The notes under the pieces: model-generated | Told to the model about the DNA's origin: nothing | Databases searched by the model: none | The model's input: the letters and a program-made list of their open reading frames with translations, nothing else | In this document: in pieces, positions 29,204 to 37,739 of the stretch | Position numbering within the stretch: position 1 is the first letter of the stretch | How the letters are laid out: the number at the start of each line of letters is the position of its first letter | Origin: Prorocentrum cordatum | Taxonomy: Eukaryota > Sar > Dinophyceae > Prorocentrales > Prorocentraceae | DNA: 64,000 nucleotides | Assembly: GCA_963575745.1 (NCBI GenBank) | Contig: CAUYUJ010018460.1 | Coordinates: 511,442-575,441, forward strand | Direction: 5' to 3' | Translations under genes and position numbers: made by a program

Positions 29204-29267
29204 AACCCGACTTCTGTAGAGGGACACGCCCGGCTCAACCGCAGCGTGCAGGCGGCCCGCAGCTTCG

Positions 29268-29418
29268 GGTCGGGCGTGCCCTCCTACAGGCGCAATTTTG
29301 GACGAACCAATGAAAATAGCCCCAGCATACTCAAGCCATCTCTTAAACAATCGGAAAATCGCCCCCCAGACTATTTCTGTGGACTCTTTCTGACCTCTCC
29401 TCCTGTAGAGGGGAGAAC
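29268..29418 (+). mobile_element. TIR-A element, copy 13
   Basis: GGTCGGGCGTGCCCTCCTAC, GGCGCAATTTTGGACGAACC; core ATCGCCCCCCAGACTATTTC; right part CTCCTCCTGTAGAGGGG but the terminal GCCCGACT is gone. Confidence 0.75.
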
Positions 29419-29587
29419 GATGAAAAAAATAGCTTTCTGCAATTTCTGTTCAATTTTCTGACTGGGAGGAGAACGACTAAAAAAAAAAAAATCCAGCCCG
29501 CGGCTGGTTTTTTCTAATCGTCATCCCGGGCACCGCCGCGTGAACACGACCCCCGGTCATGTGTTAACCGTCATCCTCCATTACAAA

Positions 29588-29733
29588 ACCGCAGCTCGCA
29601 GGCGGCTCCGGAGCCGGCGGGCCGCCGGGCTCGCTCGATGGGGCGGCGCCTGGCGCCACCGCCGCGCCGACGCGGGCCCCGCAGGGCGCACCGGCGTCGT
29701 CCGGGGGCCTCGGCGCGGCGGATCGGACGTGAG
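29588..29733 (+). CDS. Candidate exon, Ala/Gly/Pro-rich, function unknown
   Basis: Acceptor-like CATTACAAAACCGCAG, then an open frame reading LAGGSGAGGPPGSLDGAAPG and on to ASSGGLGAADR, ending at CGGAC|GTGAGG, a good donor. Composition is low-complexity, so it may be chance. No family recognised. Confidence 0.2.
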
Positions 29734-29757
29734 GCGAGGCCAGGACGAGGATCAGAT

Positions 29758-30004
29758 CGGGCGAGGAGGAGGAGGAGGAGGAGGAGGAGGAGGAGGAGGA
29801 GGAGGAGGAGGAGGAGGAGGAGGAGGAGGAGGAGGAGGAGGAGGAGGAGGAGGAGGAGGAGGAGGAGGAGGAGGAGGAGGAGAGTCCCTCATGGAGGAGG
29901 AGGAGGAGGAGAAGGAGGAAGCCTGGCCACAGGAGACCCACAACGGCCACGAGCGAGCGAGGGGGAGCAGGAGGAGGAGGAGGAGGAGGAGGAGGAGGAG
30001 GACG
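29758..30004 (+). repeat. (GAG)n tract
   Basis: Nearly pure GGA triplets at 29764-29882, then interrupted copies to 30004. One of the purest triplet runs in the window. Confidence 0.95.
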
Positions 30005-30115
30005 AGGCCAGGACGAGGGTACAAGCGGGTGAGGATCAGTCGGTGATCTCTGGTGGAGGTTTTCTTCTTCGGCGAGGCGAGGAGGCGAGGAGGCGAGGCC
30101 AGGACGAAGCCCGGA

Positions 30116-30297
30116 CCCAGACCCCCTCGGGCTGTGAAACAAAAAATCATGACGGGAGGTTTGTCGCTATTGTCGGCCTCCCGGGGGCCTCAGGATCGTC
30201 AGAAAACAACTCGGGATGAAAAACTGGTCCCTGGGAAGGGGTCCAGACCTCTCAGGGTCGACGTTGCGACAAAAATCACGACGTCCGGGGTCTGCGG
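30116..30297 (+). mobile_element. TIR-D element, copy 8
   Basis: CCCAGACCCCCTCGGGCTGT to ACGTCCGGGGTCTGCGG; GGATGAAAAACTGGTCCCTG inside. CCCAGACCCCC subgroup. Confidence 0.8.
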
Positions 30298-30344
30298 ACG
30301 AGGATCAAATCGGGTGAGGATAAATCGGTAATCTCTCTCTGGTG

Positions 30345-30570
30345 GACAATTTCTGATTCGGCGTTTCGGCATTGGGCGGAAGGGGGGGATGTCTGGCTCT
30401 GGACCTCCGCTTAAGGCGACTGTTTGCAGCAGTGCGTCTTGCGGGGGAGCCCCCACCTGCTTGAAACAGGCGCCAAAAACAGCCAAGATCGACTCAATGG
30501 GGTGGGAGGGGAGGGGTTCAAGGGCCCGCGCCGATCGGCAAAACAATGCAAAGAAAACGATCACACATCG
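30345..30570 (+). repeat. Dispersed repeat R, copy 2
   Basis: Collinear with 14280-14510: TTCGGCGTTTCGGCATTGGG, AAGGCGACTGTTTGCAGCAG, CCACCTGCTTGAAACAGGCG, GCCCGCGCCGATCGGCAAAA. Confidence 0.65.
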
Positions 30571-30574
30571 GCAA

Positions 30575-30725
30575 TCTCTGAGGTCCCGCGGCTCTGGAAG
30601 ATGTCTCGGGCCCCGCGGCCTTCTCAGAGCGTTCCGGAGCGCTGTGCTGTTTCGCAAGATGGCCCAAAACTCTACTCGACGGTCCTCGCCGGGGAAAAAA
30701 GTGCACACGTCCGAGCGATACCAAG
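30575..30725. repeat. Repeat W fused to a TIR-F right half
   Basis: CGGCCTTCTCAGAGCGTTCC and GGCTCTGGAAGATGTCTCGG match the complement of 54428-54530. From about 30650, TTTCGCAAGATGGCC to ACACGTCCGAGCGATACCAAG is the right half of TIR-F. Confidence 0.55.
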
Positions 30726-30726
30726 A

Positions 30727-30800
30727 CATACCAAGCCATCCCAACCCAACCCGAAATCCCAGATTTCGAGGGGGGGGCTTACGGGTTCCATCCTTGTTCT
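30727..30800 (+). repeat. TIR-T left-half fragment
   Basis: CATCCCAACCCAACCCGAAA, CCCAGATTTCGAGGGGGGGG and TTACGGGTTCCATCC match the left half of the TIR-T element at 31299-31462. Confidence 0.55.
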
Positions 30801-30835
30801 TCCAATGTTCCGGGAGGCCTCCCCCACTGGGGCTA

Positions 30836-30962
30836 GGTCGGGCCTGTCCCCCTACAGGGGGGATTTTGGATGGAAAATTTAAAATACTCCAAAAATACTA
30901 CCGAAATTGTAACAAAAACATCGTCCCCTGATTATTTTTTGACTATTTCTGGATTTTTCCCG
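30836..30962 (+). mobile_element. TIR-A element, copy 14, right end lost
   Basis: TA|GGTCGGGCCTGTCCCCCTAC, GGGGGATTTTGGATGG; core ATCGTCCCCTGATTATTTTT; then cut by a TIR-D remnant (TCATGCAACGATTCAGGATG, 30963-31066). Confidence 0.75.
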
Positions 30963-31066
30963 TCATGCAACGATTCAGGATGATAAACCGGTCCTGGGGG
31001 GTGTGTCGAGACCTTCGGGGGGTCGACGCCATGAAAACATCGTGACGTCGGGAGTCCTGGGAGGGG
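30963..31066 (+). mobile_element. TIR-D fragment
   Basis: GGATGATAAACCGGTCCTGG, GTGTCGAGACCTTCGGGGGG and ATCGTGACGTCGGGAGTCCT: the right two thirds of TIR-D. Confidence 0.6.
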
Positions 31067-31298
31067 GACCGCGAACGGCGAGCATATCCATGAACAACGC
31101 CCTCGCGGTCTAGACTCCGGAGCACGACCTCGTGGAGTCGCGGTCGCACGGATACCATTCGCGCGGAGCAGCCACGACACAGCACGCCCTGTGTCCGCGG
31201 GGTCGCCGCCCTGGGGCCCCGCCTGCGAGGCCGCCGACGCGGATGAGCTGTCCGCCCATGCGCGAAGCGGAGGGGGAGGCGGCTGCCCCGCTGAGTAC

Positions 31299-31462
31299 CT
31301 ACCAGACCACCCCAACCCAGCCCGAAGACCCGAATTTCGGGTTGGGGGGGTTACGGGGTCCACATGTGCTTTCTCGAGGTTTCCCGACCCCCCCCCAACT
31401 GGAAATGGAGGTCAAATCGAGACCTTCGGGTTGGGTTGGGGTGGTTTGGTGGGTGGTGCCCT
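31299..31462. mobile_element. TIR-T element
   Basis: Left arm ACCAGACCACCCCAACCCAG, CCCGAAGACCCGAATTTC; right arm GAGACCTTCGGGTTGGGTTG, GGGTGGTTTGGTGGGTGG. The arms pair over ~38 bp. The centre includes GGTTTCCCGACCCCCCCCC. Confidence 0.7.
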
Positions 31463-31576
31463 GCTGACATCCTCGCGTCCTGCGCCGAGACTTGGGCGTT
31501 GCCAGGCGCTCTCGCCCCGTTGGGAGGCCCAGGGGGCCACCGCGGCTCGCCCCGGCTCAAAGAGATTGCCGCAGAA

Positions 31577-31685
31577 CTGGCCATCGCTCGGGCGTCCACT
31601 CCCTGTGCTTTTTCGCCAGATGATCAAGGATGCTCCTCGATGGTTCTCGCCGAAGGAATAACGCACACGTCCGAGCGATGCCAAG
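31577..31685 (+). mobile_element. TIR-F element, copy 6
   Basis: CTGGCCATCGCTCGGGCGTC to ACACGTCCGAGCGATGCCAA and G, with AGAA on both sides (31573-31576, 31686-31689). 109 bp, slightly shortened. Confidence 0.85.
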
Positions 31686-31960
31686 AGAAAGATTGAAGGC
31701 ACGACCCGGAGAAGCTCGTCACCGTCGGCCTCCAGTCAAGGCGGCGTCAGACTCGGGTTCGGGTTCCTCTGACGGGGCCATCATAGAAATCACGTGACCC
31801 AATCTGAAATTTGACGCGAATTCCCACTGCAAAGATCCCACGGAAACCGACCCGCAAAACCCAGGACGCGCTCGTCAAAAGCGTCGGCAAACCCGAATTC
31901 CGGCTTACTGGAGTCTTACGTTTCCCCGATCCAAAGGGCCCTCATCAGCCCAGGACCGTC

Positions 31961-32209
31961 CTTTGTGGGCCCCTGAAACGGCAGGGCCGTTTTTGCACCG
32001 TTTCCAAAAAATGTCCCTTGAAAATGGAAACGGCCAAAAAACGGCGACCAAGTACGGCAACCAAAACAGCTCCGGGATTGGAACGGGAGCCGGGACCAGT
32101 CAAAAAACGGCGACGGAACCGGCAAACAAACGACGTCGGAACCGGCAAAAAAACGGCAAAACGGAACCGGTAACAAAAAACGGCCCTGTCGTTTCCAGGG
32201 CCCACTAAG
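31961..32209 (-). mobile_element. TIR-H element, copy 2, with 8-bp duplication
   Basis: CTTTGTGGGCCCCTGAAACG, GCAGGGCCGTTTTT at the left; AAAAAACGGCCCTGTCGTTT, CCAGGGCCCACTAAG at the right, inverted copies over ~34 bp. GGACCGTC on both sides (31953-31960, 32210-32217) is an 8-bp target duplication, a length typical of hAT-type transposons. 249 bp, non-coding. Confidence 0.85.
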
Positions 32210-32489
32210 GGACCGTCAAGAAGAAAGCCTTGGACCGTGCAGACCTCTGGGGAGCCACGCTGTGAAAGAGCACGACGTCGGGTGTCTGGATCTCGCCTCG
32301 CTGCTGGACGCAGGGCTGCCACGGCTCCAGGCAACACAATGTTTCGCGTCCAGGTCCGTCCTGCTCCCTCTTCTTCTTTCTCGCTTTTCCCGACCCACTC
32401 TCCCTCCTCCTGCCTCCGCTCACCCCCTGCCTCTGCTTCTTCTCTTCCGAGTGGGAGGAAGAGACAGGAGGGAGAGAGGGGAGGGGCTT

Positions 32490-32945
32490 GCAAGACGGAC
32501 GAAGCTGCGGATGGGGGAGGGAGGAGGCGGAAGAGGAGGAGGAGGCGGAGAACGATAAGAAAAACGATAGATAACGGATTGAAGGCGGAAGGGCAAGGAG
32601 GGGGGATAACGGGTGAGGGAGAACGTCGGATAACAGTGCAGAAAGAAGGATAATGTAGGGGGTGTATAGTGTGGTTCTGGGAATTTCTGGGGGTGGCTCG
32701 CGGGTTTCAGGGTGTTCCGCAGGGTCTGGTGGGAGGCAGAAGTTGGAGGAGGGACAAAGGAGAAGGAGCGAGGGAGGGAGGAGGAGGCAGGGAGCAGGAG
32801 GCGAAGGAGGAGGCGGAGGAGGAGGAGGAGGAGGAGAAGGAGGAGGAGGACGAGGAGGAGGAGGACGGGAGTATTGGACGGAGGAAGAGGAGGAGGAGGA
32901 GGAGGAGGAGGAGGCGGAGGAGGAGGAGGAGGAGGCCCTTGGAGA
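32490..32945 (+). repeat. Purine-rich G/A tract with (GAG)n
   Basis: GGAGGAGGCGGAAGAGG, a GATAACGG-containing section (32555-32660), then interrupted GGA triplets at 32750-32940. Confidence 0.9.
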
Positions 32946-33054
32946 TTAGAGGAGATTCTAGGGCCTGGGGGGTAGGGGCAGGAAGCTTCTGAGGTCCCAA
33001 AGTCTGAGGCGTCCCGGTGGGCGAGGCGCAGGGAGGACCCACGCCGCGCCTCCC

Positions 33055-33330
33055 TCCAGCACCCCTCGCCCCCCCCCCTCCACGCCGCCCCCCCCCCCCC
33101 CCCGCCCCCCGCCCCCCACCCCCTCCACGCCAGCCCCCCCCCAGCTCCCACGCCGCCCCCCCCTCCACGCCGCCCCTCTCTCCCTCTTCCACCTCCGGCC
33201 CCCACACCCTCCCGGCCACTATCCGCGCCCCCCCCCCCCCCGCCGCCCTCCCCCCCCCCCCCCCCCCCCCCCTCCCCCCACCCACCCACACCCCCCCCCC
33301 CCCCCCCCCCGCCCCCCCCCCGAGCGCCAT
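33055..33330. repeat. Poly-C-rich tract
   Basis: Long C runs (up to ~20) broken by ACGCC, ACCC and TCC. The complement is a G-rich strand able to form G-quadruplexes. Confidence 0.95.
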
Positions 33331-33685
33331 GGTATTGATCGTCGTCATCACCGTCATCATATCACACACAGCGTCTTCAGCGTCGAGGCTCTCTGGAGAA
33401 AGAACGCAGAAGCTTACCACACGAACTGTTGGCCTGCTCTCCCCCACGCTCCGCCCCCTCCTCGCTCGCCCCCTCCCTCCCCACGTCGATCACCTTGGGC
33501 GCTGGCGGCCACCGTGCCTTCCGGGGCGGAATCGCCATGGGAGGCGTGGATTCAACCGCGGCCACCGCCCGGGACACCGAGCTCCGACGACCTCGGGAGA
33601 CGGTGCACGTGGGTGTATCTGCCACCGTGCCTCTGGGCACAGAGACTGGGCGTGCCGTCAGGCCCTGGGCCCAATCCTCTCAGCC
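33331..33685. other. Unassigned, possibly exon-bearing
   Basis: Complex sequence between two C-rich tracts. A + frame reads GAGGHRAFRGGIAMGGVDS and TAATARDTELRRPRETVH up to GAC|GGTGCACGT, a possible donor. No acceptor or family recognised. Confidence 0.2.
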
Positions 33686-33689
33686 CCAC

Positions 33690-33835
33690 TCCTCCCTCCT
33701 CCTCCTCCTCCTCCTCCTCCTCCTCTCATCCTCCTCCTACCTCCTCCTCCTCCTCTCCTCCCCCTCCTCCCCCTCTCCTCCTCCTACTCCCATTCCTCCT
33801 CCCGTCCTCCTCCTATCCTCCTCCTCCTCCTGGGC
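33690..33835 (-). repeat. (CTC)n tract
   Basis: CCTCCTCC triplets between two copies of GGGCCCAAT(C/G)CTCTCAGCCCC (33667-33691 and 33831-33853), so the tract is flanked by ~20-bp direct repeats. Confidence 0.9.
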
Positions 33836-34074
33836 CCAATGCTCTCAGCCCCATGCCTCACTCCTGAGGAGCCTTGCAGGGGGGCCCGGGGACCTCGCTC
33901 TCACATCTCCCGGGCGGGGCTTCCTGCGTGCCCACATTGGGGCTTGTCGCGGTCCCCTGGCCACGCGTGAAGTGTGTCGCATGAGATGTTTCGGGCCCCA
34001 GCGAGCCCCAAGACTGGAGACGCGTCCAAGGTGCCCCGAGTCGCCGAGCGATCGCTTAAAAAGACGCTCAAGGT

Positions 34075-34570
34075 GGCCCCCAGGCGGGCCCAAGCCCAAG
34101 AGGCTCCAAGACGCCCAAAGAGGCATCCAAGAGGCCTCCTAAGAGGGCCACCAGGAGGCCAAAATCATTGATTTTCCTCTGGCTTTTGAAACAGTTTGGC
34201 GTTCTCACCTTTTCGGCTTCCCGACGCACGGCCCTAGTGGCCCACAAGACCGCCCCAAGACGGCCCAAGAGGCCTCCGAGAGGGCCCAAGACTGCACAAG
34301 AGGGACCCAAGGCAGCCCAAGAAGTGCCCAAAAAGGCCCAAAAGGGCCCCAAGACGGCCCCCCAAAAGGACCCAAGCGAGGGAGCACGAACCGAAACCCT
34401 GAGCCTTCCGCACCAAGAGGCCCCCAGGAGGCACAGGAGGCCTCACGAGGCCCCCGAAGGACGCAGAAGAGGCCCCAAGAGGCCCCGAAATGGCCCCCAA
34501 GAGGCGTCCAAACTGCCTCCGATTCCAAGAGGCCCCCGAGAAGCCCCCCCCGAGACCCCAAAGAACATCA
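34075..34570 (-). repeat. CCCCAAGAGGC minisatellite, site 2
   Basis: ~500 bp of imperfect CCCAAGAGG / CCAAGACGGCCC words with a break at 34165-34235. The largest block of this family in the window. Its frames are not proteins. Confidence 0.8.
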
Positions 34571-34904
34571 GGGCGGCGGCATAGGCCGAAGGCCAGCAGA
34601 CACTTGGGACCCCCCCAGGGCCCGAACAGATCCGTCTCCACCGCCTGCCGAGGCCCCCGAAGCGCGATCTCCCTGGCGGTGGTTGCGGAAATGGTCAGGA
34701 ACTCTTGGATGGCGTGTCGCGGCGGCGGCCCCGGCGACACGCTGTGCCATGCGAGTGGACAGCGCGTCGCTCCGCTCCGCGGGGCGGGAGCCTTCGAACA
34801 GCCAGGGAAGGTGATGTTTGGGAGTCGGGACGTCGATAGCGTGTCGCACCGCAGCGTGGTGGGTCACAGCCAGCGGGGCGACACCCTGCTCAAAAAAGAG
34901 TCGT
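34571..34904. other. No feature recognised
   Basis: Complex GC-rich sequence, open on both strands, with no motif I recognise. Confidence 0.35.
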
Positions 34905-35045
34905 CCGTCCATGAGATCCGGCGTCTCGAAAAATTGAAGCATCGTGAAAAATCACGACTGGAACCGTAGACCCAAGCTGTCTGCGCCATGTTTCGAGCCA
35001 GATCGATCTCTGAGGGCCCCGAGACCCGACGTTGGGAGAAAACGT
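34905..35045 (+). repeat. TIR-P repeat, copy 3
   Basis: GAGATCCGGCGTCTCGAAAA, CATCGTGAAAAATCACGACT, TTTCGAGCCAGATCGATCTC and GGGCCCCGAGACCCGACG: the most complete copy. Confidence 0.65.
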
Positions 35046-35104
35046 GCGCTGTGAGAAAAAAAAGTGCAACGGCAGGATCAAAAGGGTGGTGGGGGACCCG
35101 CTCG

Positions 35105-35625
35105 GGGGGGGAGGAGGAAGAGGAGAAAAAGGAGGAGGAGGAGGAGGACAAAGAGGACAGGGAGGAGGAGGAGGAGGAGGACAAAGAGGACAGGGAGGAG
35201 GAGGAGGAGGAGGAGGAGGAGGGGAGGAGGAGGAGGAGGAGGAGGAGGAGGAGGAGGAGAAGGAGGAGAAGGAGGAGGACAACGAGGACAGGGAGGAGAA
35301 GGAGGAGGAGGAGGAGGATGATGATGATGAGGAGGAGGAGGAGGAAGAAGGGGAGAAGGAGGAGAAGGAGGATTAAGGAGGAGGAGGAGGAGGAGGACAA
35401 CGAGGACAGGGAGAAGGAGGAGGAGAAGGAGGAGGAGGAGGACGACGACGACGAGGAGGAGGATGAGGATGAGGATGCGGATGAGGATTAAGGATGATGA
35501 TGATGCTGATGATGGTGCTGCTGCTGCTGATGATGGTGATGATGATGAGGATGAAGAGGAGGAGAAGGAGGAGGATGATGAGGAGGATGAGGAGGAGGAG
35601 GAGGATTAAAGAGGAGGAGGAGAAG
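35105..35625 (+). repeat. (GAG)n/(GAT)n compound tract
   Basis: GGA triplets with GACAGG breaks, ATGATGATG at 35317-35330 and 35493-35560, then GGA again. Purine-rich on +. Confidence 0.95.
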
Positions 35626-35631
35626 GGGGAG

Positions 35632-35815
35632 GAGTGGGAACGTCGAGCTGCAATCGGCGATGCACCACCGACAGATCGGCGACGGGCCACCGAGCCGAGC
35701 TGGCGAGCACCCGCACGCTCTCCCGGGGCGGGGCGGGCCACCCGCGCCGGGCCGCCCGTCGACGACCAGCGGGCGCGACTGGGGGTCGATGCTTCCCCCC
35801 ACCCCCTCCCGATGC
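35632..35815 (+). mobile_element. TIR-C element, copy 3
   Basis: GGGAACGTCGAGCTGCAATC to GGGGGTCGATGCTTCCCCCC; GATGCACCACCGACAGATCG inside. Confidence 0.65.
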
Positions 35816-35819
35816 TCAA

Positions 35820-36042
35820 GGGCATTGGATACGCAAACATGATGGCGTCGTAAAAAGGAACAACAAGACGAAAGGTTTTTGGCCATTTTCGGCCCTGGGG
35901 GGGGCCCTCGCCGGGCCTCGGGGCCGTCAAAGGACCACTCAGGACGAAAAACCAATCCCGGGGAAAGGGTCGGGACTTCCAGGGACCCCGTATTCAAAAA
36001 TCAGGACGTCGTATGTCAGGGCTTGGGCGGGGGCATTGGATA
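35820..36042 (+). mobile_element. TIR-D element, copy 9, within 12-bp direct repeats
   Basis: Element from ACATGATGGCGTCGTAAAAA to GGACGTCGTATGTCAGGG. GGGCATTGGATA stands at 35820-35831, directly left, and at 36031-36042, about 9 bp beyond the right terminus. Confidence 0.7.
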
Positions 36043-36184
36043 AGGAACCCTTGGATAAGGAGTCCAGGGTCTGGAGGCCGGTGGAGCACCACCTGAGGCT
36101 TCGCAATGGATATCCCAGTCGCCCTTACCATATATGGAATCCTCCAGGGTCTGAAACCTTCTGGGCACAGTCCTTCACAAACGC

Positions 36185-36345
36185 CCCCACCACAGGGCGG
36201 GAAGCATCGGCCTGGAATCGGTGATACCTCGCCGATGGGTCGGCGACATACCCCCGATAGCGGATCCCCAAGTTCCTGGGCAGGCTGGGGCTATCGGGCC
36301 CCGATCGGCGATCAATGGGCGATTGGGAGTCGATGCGTCCCCCCT
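36185..36345 (+). mobile_element. TIR-C element, copy 4
   Basis: GGGAAGCATCGGCCTGGAAT to GGGAGTCGATGCGTCCCCCC. CCCCGATAGCGGATCC and GTTCCTGGGCAGGCTGGGGC match copy 1 at 9.4 kb. Confidence 0.75.
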
Positions 36346-36544
36346 TCTGCCCATCGCCCGGACAAGAAACGTACCGACACTGATACTCCCCAGACCTCTC
36401 ACGGAATGAATTCAGACCAGAGTGGCGCGGCGAATCCAGCCGTGACGATGAGGGCCTCCCAACAGGCCCAAAACATGCGAAAACAACACCAAGGGTAGCG
36501 GTATGGATACTTGTTCATCCTCTGACTGATTCGAGGCCCGAGGC

Positions 36545-36725
36545 CTCACAGCTGGGGTCGGAATAGACGGGATTGGAGGGTCGAATCGCCGAAGCATCGG
36601 CGAATCAGCGACGTCGGCGATGCCTCGGCGCCGTCGGGATCCATGTCGAGCCGCATCGCCGATGCATCATCGGCGATGCGGCGCGGTCCTCCGACCCCTT
36701 CTATGCCGAGCCAATCTGGGAGGCC
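36545..36725 (+). mobile_element. TIR-B element, copy 3 (diverged)
   Basis: GGGTCGGAATAGACGGGATT on the left, GGCGATGCGGCGCGGTCCTC and GACCCCTTCTATGCCGAGCC on the right, CATCGGCGAATCAGCGACGT in the centre. Confidence 0.7.
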
Positions 36726-36726
36726 C

Positions 36727-36900
36727 AGACCCAAACAAGCGACGTCCTGATGTTTTCGCTGCGGGGCCCCTGGAAGCCCCGACCCTCTCCCCGGGACCTG
36801 CTTTTCATCCTGGCTCGTTCTCTTTGACGGCCCAGAGGCCCGGCGAGGGCACCCCCCCGAGGGCGAACATGGCCAAAAACTTCCCGCCTTGTTTTCCTAT
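36727..36900 (-). mobile_element. TIR-D element, copy 10
   Basis: CCCAAACAAGCGACGTCCTG, GGCCCCTGGAAGCCCCGACC, GACGGCCCAGAGGCCCGGCG and GGCCAAAAACTTCCCGCC in reverse order. Ends in a (TA)n run at 36898-36920. Confidence 0.75.
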
Positions 36901-37164
36901 ATATATATATATATATATATGTGAAAAAAGAAAGCAAACAACGACGCGATGCTGTCTGGGGCCTGACGCCCCCCCCCCCCCCTCTCGACGCCCGCCGAGG
37001 CCCTGGCCCAGACGAGCTGCCCGCCCCGAAGCCGCCCGCCCCGAAGCCGCCCGGGGGCCCCGACGGCGGCGCCGCGCGCTCCGCCGGCGGCGCGCCGAAG
37101 CCCGCGGGCGCGCCGCCGCCGAGGGAGGAGCCTCCGGTCCGTCAGCACATGGTTTGGGGGCCCT

Positions 37165-37562
37165 CCCCCTCCTCCTCCTCCTCCTCCTTCTCCTCCGTCA
37201 TCCTCCTTCTCCTCCCTCCTCCTCCTCCTCCTCCTCCCTCCTCCTCCTCCTCCTCCTCCTCCTCCTCCTCCTCTTCTCCTCCTGTTGTCTTTTTCTTCTT
37301 TCTTCTTCCCTGCTACTCCTCCCTCCTCCTCCTCCCCTCCTTCTCCTCCTCCTCCTCCCTCCTCCCTCCTCCTCCCTCATCCTCCTCCTCCTTCCACCCC
37401 TCCTCCTCCTCCTCCTCCTCAGCCTCCCGCCGCGGGCGGCCAGTCGATGCCTGGCGTCCCGGAGAGCCGACACTCAACACAAAACAAAACATGGTTTGGG
37501 GGCCTCCCGCTCCTCCTCCTCCTCCTCCTCCTCCTCCTCCTCCTCCTCCTCCTCCTCCTCCT
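37165..37562 (-). repeat. (CTC)n tract, in two blocks
   Basis: CCTCCTCC triplets at 37165-37425 and 37508-37562. ACATGGTTTGGGGGCC precedes each block (37148 and 37488), so the tract and its leader are duplicated. The retroelement starts immediately after. Confidence 0.95.
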
Positions 37563-37584
37563 TCCGTAGCAATTTTGGCTCAAG
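37563..37584 (+). other. Relic of the dinoflagellate spliced leader (DinoSL)
   Basis: CCGTAGCAATTTTGGCTC plus AAG, preceded by T, matches the 22-nt dinoflagellate spliced leader at 21 of 22 positions (an A for C at 37571). In dinoflagellates this leader is added to mRNAs by trans-splicing, so its presence in genomic DNA 156 bp before the retroelement ATG suggests reverse transcription of a trans-spliced RNA. GGCCAAAAT follows at once and can pair with ATTTTGGC in the leader. Confidence 0.85.
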
Positions 37585-37739
37585 GCCAAAATGGTGTTCA
37601 TTTCACTGCCTATCTGGGGTAGGCTCCCACAGCTTTCAGTGCTTTTCGTATCCGCAGCCACACTCACGGGCGAGCTGCCGCCCACTTCATATTCCTCCCT
37701 TGCGCTGCTCGCGAGAGCTCCCTGGGAAGCAGAGAGACG

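Larger units (their letters stand above)
28451..29235 (+). mobile_element. TIR-A element, copy 12, multiply interrupted
   Basis: Left end GGTCGGGCGTGTGCTCCCGC, GGCGGAGTTTTTTGTTGACG. Core ATCGTCCCCAGACTCTTTTT appears only at 28904 and the right end (CTGTAGAGGGACACGCCCGG and CT) at 29211-29235. In between lie an AAGAGGCCCC block, other sequence and a TIR-O element. One element with insertions is the simplest reading; two half copies is the alternative. Confidence 0.55.

Noticed and set aside
29588-29733. Confident exon call for the LAGGSGAGGPPG frame
   Set aside because: Splice-like edges exist, but the composition is too simple; kept only as a weak candidate.
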